A stretch of 64,000 nucleotides of DNA. Origin: Sulfitobacter mediterraneus. Its GTDB lineage: Bacteria; Pseudomonadota; Alphaproteobacteria; Rhodobacterales; Rhodobacteraceae. Positions 55,049 through 63,057 of this stretch are shown here, piece by piece. The stretch covers positions 2,418,001 through 2,482,000 of the forward strand of contig NZ_CP069004.1 of assembly GCF_016801775.1 (NCBI RefSeq). The letters are read 5' to 3'. The first letter of the stretch is position 1. Each line of letters starts with the position of its first letter. The notes below the pieces were generated by a model. The model saw nothing but the letters and a program-made list of their open reading frames with translations, did no database searches and was not told the origin of the DNA. Position numbers and translations under genes: made by a program.

Positions 55049-55741
55049 ATGGATTGGCCTGCACAACTCACCCTTTTTGAACCGCTCGACTTTGCCGCTG
55101 TCGCCATCAATCTGGCACTTTGGCTGATTGTCGGTTGGCGGGTGGAACATCCTACGGCGAAGCGGCCATCGGTCTCCAAGATCATGGCCGGATATCGCCG
55201 CGAATGGATGCGCCAGATGATCACCCGTGAGCCGCGCATCTTCGACGCGCAAACGGTCGCGACGCTGCGGCAGGGCACGTCTTTCTTTGCCTCCACCAGC
55301 GTTATCGCGATCGGCGGCACGCTTGCGCTGATGGGCAATGCCGACAGCCTTGCAAATGTCGCCCAAGACCTGACCACGGAGGCCCAGCCGCGCATTGTAT
55401 GGGAAATCAAGCTACTGCTTGTGGTGTTTTTCCTGACCAATGCGTTCTTGAAATTTGCATGGTCAAACCGTCTGTTTGGCTATTGTTCTGTCGTGATGGC
55501 AGCCGTTCCAAATGATCCCGGCCATAGCAATGCCATCCGGATGGCAGACAAGGCGGCGGAGCTGAACATAACAGCTGCACGCAGCTTTAACCGGGGTTTG
55601 CGATCTGTCTATTTCGCGTTGGCCAGTGTGGCATGGCTGGCGGGGGCCCTGCCTTTGATTATTGGTGCAATAATCACACTGATTGTGATCTGGCGGCGGG
55701 AATTCGCCTCCTTGTCACGTGAAATTCTTTTGAAAACTTGA
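55049..55741 (+). CDS. DUF599 family membrane protein
   Basis: A 230-residue membrane protein of the DUF599 family with about four helices: residues 12-30, 70-90, 112-132 and 188-218. The start MDWPAQLTLFEPLDFAAV and the segment NRGLRSVYFALASVAWL are typical. Function unknown. ATG 55049 is taken; the longer frame back to 54605 overlaps glcD. It is divergent from glcD and shares the intergenic region with the operator. Confidence 0.87.
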   Translation: MDWPAQLTLFEPLDFAAVAINLALWLIVGWRVEHPTAKRPSVSKIMAGYRREWMRQMITREPRIFDAQTVATLRQGTSFFASTSVIAIGGTLALMGNADSLANVAQDLTTEAQPRIVWEIKLLLVVFFLTNAFLKFAWSNRLFGYCSVVMAAVPNDPGHSNAIRMADKAAELNITAARSFNRGLRSVYFALASVAWLAGALPLIIGAIITLIVIWRREFASLSREILLKT

Positions 55742-55785
55742 AAAGAATACCTATATCAAGCTCGTTCCGAAACAATGGTGATACC

Positions 55786-56139
55786 ATGTTAAAACGCAGT
55801 TTGCTTGCCCTCGTGGCCTCGACATTTCCCGCCTTCGCTGATGCGCCGGTGATCAAGAACGTGAACGCAAAACTGGTCGGTGATCTTTGGACCTTTGACG
55901 TGACATTGCGCCATGGCGATACCGGCTGGGAAGACTATGCCGACGCTTGGCGTGTATTGGACAAAGACGGCAAGGTTTTGGGTCTGCGCAATCTCGCGCA
56001 TCCGCATGTAGATGAACAGCCCTTCACCCGGTCGCTGTCGGGCGTATCTATCCCGCGGGATGTGACCGAGGTTGCCGTGCAGGCCCGCGATTCGGTTGGC
56101 GGATGGTCCCCAACCACTGTCACAGTCAAATTACGCTAA
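55786..56139 (+). CDS. Small exported protein of unknown function
   Basis: A 117-residue protein with a signal peptide (MLKRSLLALVASTFPAFA). The mature part looks like a small beta-sandwich (DLWTFDVTLRHGDTGWEDYADAW). I do not recognise the family by name. ATG 55786 is 45 bases after DUF599 and probably in the same transcript. It ends against rlmH, with a hairpin between. Confidence 0.78.
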   Translation: MLKRSLLALVASTFPAFADAPVIKNVNAKLVGDLWTFDVTLRHGDTGWEDYADAWRVLDKDGKVLGLRNLAHPHVDEQPFTRSLSGVSIPRDVTEVAVQARDSVGGWSPTTVTVKLR

Positions 56140-56142
56140 AGC

Positions 56143-56613
56143 CTAGGTCCGGTGGTATGGTCCACCGGATAGGATCGACGCCGCACGGTACAATTGTTCT
56201 GACAGCATCACCCGCACCATCATATGCGGCCAAACCATCTTACCAAATGACAGGGAATGATCTGCCGTTCCGCGCAAAGCCGAATCAATTCCATCCGCGC
56301 CGCCGATCACAAAGGCCAGATCACCGCGCCCCATGTCGCGCCAATTGGCCAAACGGTTGGCAAAATCCGGTGACTTTTCAACCTTGCCGCGCTCATCCAG
56401 CACACAGATCAGCGCCCCTTGCGGGATCGCCTTTTGCAACAGCGCGGCCTCTGCCGCCATACCGCCGCCCTTTTTGTCCTCAACCTCAACGACCCGCGCC
56501 GGACCAAGGCCAAGGTTGCGGCCTGTCCGGTCAAAGCGGGTCAGATAATCATCAATGAGGGTTTTCTCGGGACCGGCACGCAGCCGCCCGACAGCACAGA
56601 TATGAACACGCAT
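56143..56613 (-). CDS. rlmH: 23S rRNA (pseudouridine1915-N3)-methyltransferase
   Basis: A 156-residue SPOUT methyltransferase that modifies 23S rRNA at position 1915 in helix 69. The knot region with VIGGADGID and the C-terminal [21 protein letters not shown] signature are diagnostic. It follows rsfS by 22 bases, a common rsfS-rlmH pairing of ribosome-associated genes. The last codons overlap a convergent hairpin. Confidence 0.96.
   Translation of the reverse strand: MRVHICAVGRLRAGPEKTLIDDYLTRFDRTGRNLGLGPARVVEVEDKKGGGMAAEAALLQKAIPQGALICVLDERGKVEKSPDFANRLANWRDMGRGDLAFVIGGADGIDSALRGTADHSLSFGKMVWPHMMVRVMLSEQLYRAASILSGGPYHRT
56148..56169. terminator. Hairpin between convergent genes, within the rlmH 3' end
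   Basis: TCCGGTGG (56148-56155) pairs with CCACCGGA (56162-56169) around a 6-base loop. It lies just past the plus-strand gene stop (56139) and inside the last codons of rlmH. No T-run. Confidence 0.5.
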
Positions 56614-56635
56614 CAGCGGCGTTCAGTCAGCGGAA

Positions 56636-57001
56636 TCAGTTTTGCGGCGCGGGCGCATCGCCCCCAACCCACATCTTTTCCAACTGATAGAATTCACGCA
56701 CTTCAGGGCGGAAAACATGCACAATCACGTCGCCTGTGTCGATCAAGACCCAGTCGCCAATGTCCTTGCCTTCCACCTTGGGCGTCCGCCCGAATTCATC
56801 CTTGACGCGCTGAGCCAGCTTTTCGGAGATCGCGGAAACCTGACGGGTCGAACGGCCCGTACAAATAACCATGTAATCACCGATCTCCGTTTTGCCGCGC
56901 AGATTGATCTGCACGATGTCTTCGGCTTTGTCGTCTTCAAGGGATTTCAGGATTGTCGCCAAAAGCGCATCGCTTGTGGTCATCTCACCGGCAACAGACA
57001 T
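56636..57001 (-). CDS. rsfS: Ribosomal silencing factor RsfS
   Basis: RsfS binds L14 (uL14) on the 50S subunit and blocks subunit joining in slow growth. The core LLATILKSLEDDKAEDIVQINL, MVICTGRSTRQVSAISEKL and WVLIDTGDVIVHVF matches the family. From ATG 57001 it has 121 residues. An in-frame CTG at 57052 lies 8 bases after a perfect AGGAGG and would add 17 residues, so the true start is uncertain. A short out-of-frame ORF ends in TAATG over ATG 57001. Confidence 0.93.
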   Translation of the reverse strand: MSVAGEMTTSDALLATILKSLEDDKAEDIVQINLRGKTEIGDYMVICTGRSTRQVSAISEKLAQRVKDEFGRTPKVEGKDIGDWVLIDTGDVIVHVFRPEVREFYQLEKMWVGGDAPAPQN

Positions 57002-57057
57002 TACAGCCGCCCCGGTATCCGCAGCCGTGGCTGCGTTCGCTTGGATTGACAGGACAT
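57001..57057 (-). CDS. Possible 18-codon leader ORF before rsfS
   Basis: ATG 57057 begins an 18-residue peptide (MSCQSKRTQP..., Arg-rich) whose TAA overlaps rsfS ATG 57001 (TAATG). The AGGAGG at 57066-57061 is only 3 bases from this ATG, closer than ideal. It may be a translation-coupling leader or chance. Confidence 0.35.
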   Translation of the reverse strand: MSCQSKRTQPRLRIPGRL

Positions 57058-57106
57058 CGTCCTCCTTTTTGCGCGCCGCCGGACCCCCGGCGCTGGGGTT
57101 GGGTCC

Positions 57107-57135
57107 AAGATAGCAACGCCAAAGTGACAATTCAA
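57107..57135 (-). promoter_or_regulatory. Likely promoter of rsfS-rlmH
   Basis: On the minus strand TTGAAT (57135-57130) and TATCTT (57112-57107) are 17 bases apart. The predicted transcript would start near 57100 and include the AGGAGG at 57066-57061. The rest of the gap to 57214 holds nothing else I can name. Confidence 0.5.
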
Positions 57136-57214
57136 TGACAAGCGGCACCGGTGGCCAGAACCGGCCAATAGTTGTGACAATGTTGCTTGATCGGGGTGTT
57201 CGCCCAGCCAGAGA

Positions 57215-58576
57215 TCAGTCCAGCGCCTCGCCCACCGGTCTGCGCGACAGGGAAAGCTGGCTGTCTTCCAACATGCGCACTTCGCGCTGCGGGAAGGGGA
57301 TGGAAATGTCGTTTTCTTTGAAGATATCCCAGAGCGCGAGATATACGTTGCCGCGAATATTTGTCAGCCCCCCGGTCGGGTCTTTGATCCAGAACCGCAG
57401 AATGTAATCCACACTGCTGTCACCAAATCCAACGATATGACACACAGGCGCCTTGAAGCCGAGCACTCTGTCCACGCCTTTGGCCGCTTCGATGGCCAGT
57501 TTGCGCACCTTATGGGGATCGTCGGAATAAGCCGTGCCAAAATAGATATCGAGGCGCACAAAATCATTGGAATGCGACCAGTTAACCACTTGCCCGGTGA
57601 TCAGATCCTCATTCGGGATCAGGTATTCCTTTCCGTCCCGCGTCACCACAGAGGCATAGCGCGCGCCAAGGGTCTGGATCCAGCCGAAGGTCTCCCCAAG
57701 GCTGATCACATCACCGGGTTTGATGGATTTGTCGATAAGGATGATCACACCCGAAACCAGGTTCGACACCACCTTTTGCAGGCCAAAACCGAGGCCCACA
57801 CCAATCGCACCCGACAACACTGCAAGCCCGGTCAGATCAATGCCAACGGCCCGCACACCCATGAAGAAGGCGATACCATAGAGGAATATCTGCACCCCTT
57901 TGACAGCCAGCACCTGCATGGAGGGGCTGATATCTTCGTTGCGGCGGATGCTGGCAGCAGTGGTGGTGCTGACCAATCTGGCAAAGGTAAACAATACCCC
58001 GATCACCACCAAAGCCGTGATCATATCCAGCAAGGACAGGCGGAACTCCCCTATCTTGAGGGCGACCCCCTCAAGAAATTCGGAAACCTCGTCCGCGACA
58101 TTGAGGAAATACAGCGTTGCATAAATCCAAAGCGCCCATGTCACCATACGCCGTAAGAACCGGTTGCGAACCAATCGCACGGCAAAGGCGATCCCGACCC
58201 ATACAATCGCCAGTGTGGCTGCCAGCCCGATCAGATAGGATCGCGACGGCCAGGTCACATTCTGCATGACCAGATAAACACCCGCCGCCATGAGCGCGAA
58301 CCACATCAACCCCAAACGCCGGCGCACCTGCACCACAATACGCAGCTGCCATTTCGACCAGCCTTCACGCGAGCGCACCCAGTTTTGCAATGCAGTGTCT
58401 GACAGACGGTGCAAGCCCCAGGCAATCAATGCCAAGGCAATCAGGATCAGGATCTGATTCTGTCGCCATCCGGGGGTGATAACCCCCTCAAGGAAACTCA
58501 TTACGCTCGCAAACAGGGTTTGCAGCGACATCAGGAAATCCACGTAGGGATCAACAGGATCGGTTTCCGGCGTCAT
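57215..58576 (-). CDS. MscS-family mechanosensitive channel (larger type)
   Basis: A 453-residue MscS homologue with extra N-terminal helices (about residues 40-200) before the core. The pore helix reads GAIGVGLGFGLQKVVSNLVSG near 270-290, followed by KPGDVISLGETFGWI and the vestibule domain. ATG 58576 is used; the longer frame to 58681 lacks support. It is not closely similar to the 281-residue MscS encoded at 14711, so the two are probably distinct subfamilies with different gating thresholds. Confidence 0.92.
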   Translation of the reverse strand: MTPETDPVDPYVDFLMSLQTLFASVMSFLEGVITPGWRQNQILILIALALIAWGLHRLSDTALQNWVRSREGWSKWQLRIVVQVRRRLGLMWFALMAAGVYLVMQNVTWPSRSYLIGLAATLAIVWVGIAFAVRLVRNRFLRRMVTWALWIYATLYFLNVADEVSEFLEGVALKIGEFRLSLLDMITALVVIGVLFTFARLVSTTTAASIRRNEDISPSMQVLAVKGVQIFLYGIAFFMGVRAVGIDLTGLAVLSGAIGVGLGFGLQKVVSNLVSGVIILIDKSIKPGDVISLGETFGWIQTLGARYASVVTRDGKEYLIPNEDLITGQVVNWSHSNDFVRLDIYFGTAYSDDPHKVRKLAIEAAKGVDRVLGFKAPVCHIVGFGDSSVDYILRFWIKDPTGGLTNIRGNVYLALWDIFKENDISIPFPQREVRMLEDSQLSLSRRPVGEALD

Positions 58577-58708
58577 AATCAAAGACAACCACAGCCAAAG
58601 CCCAGCGGCAAGCCGCCGCTGCCCAAGTCCTGCTTTATTCGGTCGCGGCGCTTTGCCAACACGGCAATTCCCTTGAACCATGGGTCATTTCAGGCTAGTC
58701 CGCGATAC

Positions 58709-58795
58709 ATGACACAGGTGTTTGATCTGGACGACCGCGCACGCCTGCGCGAACGCTTTTTCGGAGCGCGGCACAGCGTGCTCGCTTTCCTATAA
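58709..58795 (+). CDS. Possible 28-residue leader peptide before leuC
   Basis: A short ORF starting MTQVFDLDDRARLRER and ending SVLAFL lies 54 bases before leuC. A weak promoter (TTGAAC 58673-58678, 17-base spacer, TAGTCC) would start transcription almost at its ATG, making it leaderless. It has five Leu, three in its last part or near it, and a small CGCT/AGCG stem inside. It may be a regulatory leader or a real micro-protein. Otherwise the 273-base gap before leuC shows nothing. Confidence 0.35.
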   Translation: MTQVFDLDDRARLRERFFGARHSVLAFL

Positions 58796-58849
58796 GCGAC
58801 CAACCCCCAGCCACATACCATCACCCAAACAATACGGGAGAGGACCATC

Positions 58850-60256
58850 ATGTCCCCCAAGACGATCTACGATAAAATCTGGGATGCCCATGTCGCGCAT
58901 GAAGCGGACGACGGCACCTGCCTTCTTTATATTGACCGCCACCTGGTGCACGAAGTGACCAGCCCGCAGGCCTTTGAAGGGCTGCGCATGACAGGCCGGA
59001 CAGTCCGCGCACCGGACAAGACCATCGCGGTGCCCGATCACAACGTTCCGACAACGCTGGACCGCGCCAATGCGGAAACCATGACCGAAGACAGCCGCAT
59101 TCAGGTTGAAGCGCTGGACAAGAACGCCAAGGACTTTGGCATTCACTACTACCCCGTGTCGGACGTGCGTCAGGGCATCGTTCACATCGTTGGCCCCGAA
59201 CAGGGCTGGACCTTGCCCGGCATGACCGTGGTCTGCGGCGACAGCCACACCGCCACCCACGGCGCCTTTGGCGCATTGGCCCACGGCATCGGCACCTCCG
59301 AGGTGGAGCATGTTCTGGCCACGCAGACGCTGATCCAGAAGAAATCCAAAAACATGAAGGTCGAGATCACCGGCAAGCTCAAGCCGGGTGTGACCGCCAA
59401 GGACATCACGCTGGCCGTGATTGGCGAAACCGGCACCGCAGGCGGCACCGGCTATGTGATCGAATATTGCGGCGAAGCGATCCGCGATCTGTCCATGGAA
59501 GGGCGGATGACCGTCTGCAACATGGCCATCGAAGGCGGCGCGCGCGCCGGTTTGATCGCGCCGGATGAAACCACCTATGAATACGTCAAAGGTCGCCCAC
59601 ACGCCCCCAAAGGCGCACAATGGGAAGCGGCGCTGGCGTGGTGGAAAACCCTTTATACCGATGAGGGTGCACATTTCGATAAGGTCATCACACTGCGCGG
59701 TGAAGACATTCAGCCCGTGGTCACATGGGGCACATCACCCGAAGATGTTCTGCCGATCACCGCAACAGTGCCCAGCCCGGAAGATTTCGAAGGCGGCAAG
59801 GTTGAAGCGGCGCGGCGGTCCATTGAATACATGGGCCTCAAGCCCGGTCAGAAGCTGACAGACATCGAAATCGACACGGTGTTCATCGGATCATGCACCA
59901 ATGGCCGGATCGAAGATCTGCGGGCCGCGGCCGCGATCCTCAAGGGCAAGAAGATCAAAGACGGAATGCGGGCAATGGTTGTTCCCGGCTCCGGCCTCGT
60001 CCGGGCGCAGGCCGAAGAAGAAGGCCTTGCCGACATTTTCAAGGAGGCCGGGTTCGAATGGCGTCTGGCGGGATGTTCCATGTGTCTGGCAATGAACCCC
60101 GACCAACTGGCCGAGGAAGAGCGCTGCGCATCCACATCCAACCGTAACTTCGAAGGCCGGCAGGGTTACAAAGGGCGCACGCACCTCGTCTCCCCCGGCA
60201 TGGCCGCCGCTGCCGCAATCACCGGCAAACTCACCGACGTCCGGGAGATGATGTAA
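58850..60256 (+). CDS. leuC: 3-isopropylmalate dehydratase large subunit
   Basis: LeuC with LeuD isomerises 2-isopropylmalate to 3-isopropylmalate in leucine synthesis. The 468 residues carry the three 4Fe-4S ligands Cys349 (SCTNGR), Cys409 and Cys412 (CSMC), and the N-terminal [15 protein letters not shown] and [14 protein letters not shown] motifs. A GGGAGAGGA site precedes the ATG. The TAA shares one base with the leuD start (TAATG). Confidence 0.97.
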   Translation: MSPKTIYDKIWDAHVAHEADDGTCLLYIDRHLVHEVTSPQAFEGLRMTGRTVRAPDKTIAVPDHNVPTTLDRANAETMTEDSRIQVEALDKNAKDFGIHYYPVSDVRQGIVHIVGPEQGWTLPGMTVVCGDSHTATHGAFGALAHGIGTSEVEHVLATQTLIQKKSKNMKVEITGKLKPGVTAKDITLAVIGETGTAGGTGYVIEYCGEAIRDLSMEGRMTVCNMAIEGGARAGLIAPDETTYEYVKGRPHAPKGAQWEAALAWWKTLYTDEGAHFDKVITLRGEDIQPVVTWGTSPEDVLPITATVPSPEDFEGGKVEAARRSIEYMGLKPGQKLTDIEIDTVFIGSCTNGRIEDLRAAAAILKGKKIKDGMRAMVVPGSGLVRAQAEEEGLADIFKEAGFEWRLAGCSMCLAMNPDQLAEEERCASTSNRNFEGRQGYKGRTHLVSPGMAAAAAITGKLTDVREMM

Positions 60257-60861
60257 TGGAAAAATTCGACAAACTCACCGGGATCGCTGCACCAATGCCG
60301 CTGGTCAATATCGATACAGATATGATCATCCCCAAGGTTTTCCTGAAAACCATCAAACGGTCCGGCCTCGGCGTGAACCTGTTTGACGAAATGCGCTATG
60401 ACCGTCAGGGCAACGAAATCGAAGATTTTGTGCTGAACAAGCCGCAGTACCGCGAGACAGAGATTCTTGTCGCGGGCGACAACTTCGGTTGTGGATCGTC
60501 GCGCGAACACGCCCCATGGGCGATCAAGGACTTTGGCATCAAATGTGTGATCTCCACATCCTTTGCCGACATCTTTTTCAACAACTGCTTCAAAAATGGC
60601 ATCCTGCCTATCGTCCTGCCGAAGGATCAGGTGGATGTTTTGATGCAGGACGCGGAGAAGGGTGCAAACGCCCGTGTGACCGTTGATCTCGAAGCGCAGA
60701 CCGTCACGACATCTGACGGTGAATGCTTCTCATTCGAGGTGGACTCGTTCAAAAAGCACTGCCTTATGAATGGCTTGGACGATATTGGCCTGACCATGGA
60801 AAAGGCCGCGTCCATCGACACATTTGAAGAGCAAGCAGCGCAAAGCCGCCCTTGGGTTTGA
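60256..60861 (+). CDS. leuD: 3-isopropylmalate dehydratase small subunit
   Basis: A 201-residue partner of LeuC. The signatures [35 protein letters not shown] and [13 protein letters not shown] are complete. Translation is coupled to leuC (TAATG). A 300-base structured gap follows before the next gene. Confidence 0.97.
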   Translation: MEKFDKLTGIAAPMPLVNIDTDMIIPKVFLKTIKRSGLGVNLFDEMRYDRQGNEIEDFVLNKPQYRETEILVAGDNFGCGSSREHAPWAIKDFGIKCVISTSFADIFFNNCFKNGILPIVLPKDQVDVLMQDAEKGANARVTVDLEAQTVTTSDGECFSFEVDSFKKHCLMNGLDDIGLTMEKAASIDTFEEQAAQSRPWV

Positions 60862-61162
60862 TACCTGCTCTTACGAATTAACAAATAAAACACATTTTTC
60901 AGTGTTCCTAGTGGGTGCCCTCGTGGCACCCACAACATCTTGGAAACTGCCTTCTTATGGTCATCAAAATGATGCAAGAAGGCACCACCTTCACCGTCAA
61001 AATGCCACAAGTCTTAGCTTCAATGCGTCTAGCGGCTTGAGAACTATGGCAAAAGAAGGCACAAATCGGGCAGAATTGAGGCGCCCCTGAAAAACAGTGG
61101 GCAACAAGTTGGAATAGGTCGCGGCAACGTATCGGGACTGGCCAGTTTGGAAAGGCGCAGTA
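60862..61162 (+). other. 300-base intergenic region with tandem hairpins
   Basis: No gene fits here. Three inverted repeats follow leuD: AACAC/GTGTT (60889-60906), the perfect 9-bp stem GTGGGTGCC/GGCACCCAC (60911-60933), and a nested hairpin with outer arms GCCTTCTT/AAGAAGGC (60949-60956, 60976-60983) and inner arms CATCA/TGATG (60962-60966, 60970-60974). None has a T-run. The region could end the leuCD transcript, stabilise it, or hold a small RNA. Confidence 0.5.
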
Positions 61163-62005
61163 GTGATTGGACGAATGACAGGCGCGGCAACGCGTGGCCT
61201 TTTGGTGGCGTTGCTGATTGCAACACCGGCATTGATCTTGCCCGGTGTCGCCGCAGACTCGACCCAAATCACCGCGCTGATGGCCCTGCTTGCCGGTTTC
61301 CTGACCTTCGTCGAATACAACTCCAGCTTTCCCAGCATTGTCGAATTCCGCGATGCCCCCCCATTCAACCGTCTGCGATTTATCGCCATGTTTGTGACCG
61401 TCTTGATGATCACCCAGGTGATCAAGAGCCATTCCGAAGTGACCCTGCTCAGCGGCGCGTTATTCTCATTGGGTACAATCATCGGCAATGCCCTCGATTT
61501 TCCCTATTCTCCGGTCCGACTTGCCGTCTTGATGCTGCCGGAAACGGCCAGCATTCAGTTGGTTGAAACCATCCGCGCAGCCGCTGGCCTTGCCTATCTG
61601 GTCGCCGCAATTGCGTTGATCGTTTTTGTGGTGATCGTGCGCGTTCTGGGTTGGCCCACCCGCCACGGCGCATTTAACGTCTGGGTGAACCTGCCTCTGT
61701 TTGATCCGACGGCAGGCGGTGACGTGATTTCTCGCCTACAGCGGGAAGCGAGGATCAATATTGCACTCGGCTTCTTGCTGCCATTCCTGATCCCTGCGAT
61801 GGTCAAGCTTGCGTCATATCTGATTGATCCGATTCCATTTGAGAACCCGCAAACATTGATCTGGACCGTAAGCGCATGGGCCTTTTTGCCAGCCAGTATG
61901 GTCATGCGAGGCATCGCCATGAACAGGGTTGCCGGCATGATCGAAGACAAGCGCCGCCGCACATATGCCGACGCGGAAACCGAAGCAGGTTTGCAAATCG
62001 CCTGA
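61163..62005 (+). CDS. Integral membrane protein of unknown function
   Basis: A 280-residue membrane protein with about six helices (residues 12-31, 37-50, 73-87, 95-108, 138-165, 200-222 and 234-252 are hydrophobic). I recognise no family or catalytic motif. The start is GTG 61163, 7 bases after an AAAGG site; ATG 61175 is an alternative. It lies between leuD and an endonuclease/phosphatase-like gene that overlaps its 3' end. Confidence 0.78.
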   Translation: MIGRMTGAATRGLLVALLIATPALILPGVAADSTQITALMALLAGFLTFVEYNSSFPSIVEFRDAPPFNRLRFIAMFVTVLMITQVIKSHSEVTLLSGALFSLGTIIGNALDFPYSPVRLAVLMLPETASIQLVETIRAAAGLAYLVAAIALIVFVVIVRVLGWPTRHGAFNVWVNLPLFDPTAGGDVISRLQREARINIALGFLLPFLIPAMVKLASYLIDPIPFENPQTLIWTVSAWAFLPASMVMRGIAMNRVAGMIEDKRRRTYADAETEAGLQIA

Positions 62006-62991
62006 TAGCACTCGCGGCGGCTCTGATTTGGACTTTGCCTGCTTGGGCAGACACCCTTCGGGTTGCGACCTTCAACACAGAACTGTCCCGCAATGGCCCC
62101 GGCCTGTTGCTACGCGATATCCTCAAGGGAACAGATGCACAAATCACTGCAGTGCTGGATCTGCTGGCGCAGACCAATGCCGATGTGATCACCTTGCAGG
62201 GGTTCGACTATGATTTCGAAAACCGCGCCCTCATGGCCTTTGCCAATGCTCTTGAGAAACGTGGGTTGCACTATCCTCATCTTTTCGCCGCGCCGCCCAA
62301 TGCCGGCTTCCGAACCGGGCTTGATCTGAACGGTGACGAACGCAGAGGCGGGCCAGATGACGCGCAAGGCTACGGGCGGTTTTTTGGCGCTGGCAGCATG
62401 GCGGTGCTGTCCCGATTTGTGATTGAAAGGGATCAGGTACAGGATTTCACGTCGCTGTTGTGGCGCGATCTGCCGGGGGCCGACCTGCCTCAGATCGATG
62501 GCAAACCTTTCCCAAGCGCCGAGGCCCAGGCCGTGCAACGCCTGTCGTCACGCGGTCATTGGGTGGTACCGATACTGCACCCCAAAATGGGCCGGGTTTC
62601 AATCCTGACCTTTCATGCCACACCGCCCGTTTTCGATGGACCCGAAGACCGTAATGGCAAACGCAATGCGGATGAAATCCGGTTCTGGCAACATTTCCTG
62701 GATGGGAAAATTGGCCAGGCGCCAGCAGCCCGGTTTGTTTTGGTAGGTGACGCGAACCTTGATCCTGATAGGGACGAAGGCGAGCACGAGGCCATCAAGG
62801 CATTGTTGGATCATCCCGCACTGGTTGATGCCATGTCAAAACTGCCAACGGTCGATTGGCCACAAACCGGGCCAATGCGGGTCAGCTACATCCTGCCCTC
62901 AACCGATTGGCATATTGTGGACGCTCAAGTTGTGCCTCAAATCGCCGCGGCCAGCCGCCATAATCTGCTTTGGGTGGACCTCAAACAGTAG
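61876..62991 (+). CDS. Exported endonuclease/exonuclease/phosphatase family protein
   Basis: A metal-dependent phosphoesterase-type protein. The core shows VATFNTELSRNGPG, DVITLQGFDYDF, the late LVGDANLDPDRD and a C-terminal RVSYILPSTDW. Some EEP residues are altered: the usual QE is QG, and the final DH pair is not obvious (SRHNLLWVDL). The only canonical start, ATG 61876, overlaps the upstream gene by 130 bases and adds a His/Arg-rich stretch. The signal peptide (LIALAAALIWTLPAWA) begins near 62002, where a CTG overlaps the upstream stop (CTGA). The true start may be non-canonical. Confidence 0.82.
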   Translation: MGLFASQYGHARHRHEQGCRHDRRQAPPHICRRGNRSRFANRLIALAAALIWTLPAWADTLRVATFNTELSRNGPGLLLRDILKGTDAQITAVLDLLAQTNADVITLQGFDYDFENRALMAFANALEKRGLHYPHLFAAPPNAGFRTGLDLNGDERRGGPDDAQGYGRFFGAGSMAVLSRFVIERDQVQDFTSLLWRDLPGADLPQIDGKPFPSAEAQAVQRLSSRGHWVVPILHPKMGRVSILTFHATPPVFDGPEDRNGKRNADEIRFWQHFLDGKIGQAPAARFVLVGDANLDPDRDEGEHEAIKALLDHPALVDAMSKLPTVDWPQTGPMRVSYILPSTDWHIVDAQVVPQIAAASRHNLLWVDLKQ

Positions 62992-63057
62992 GTTATCTTG
63001 ACCCTCCGGCATCCACGGGCTAGGCCGCTTCTGACAGTTTTTTGCAAGGAGCGCCCC

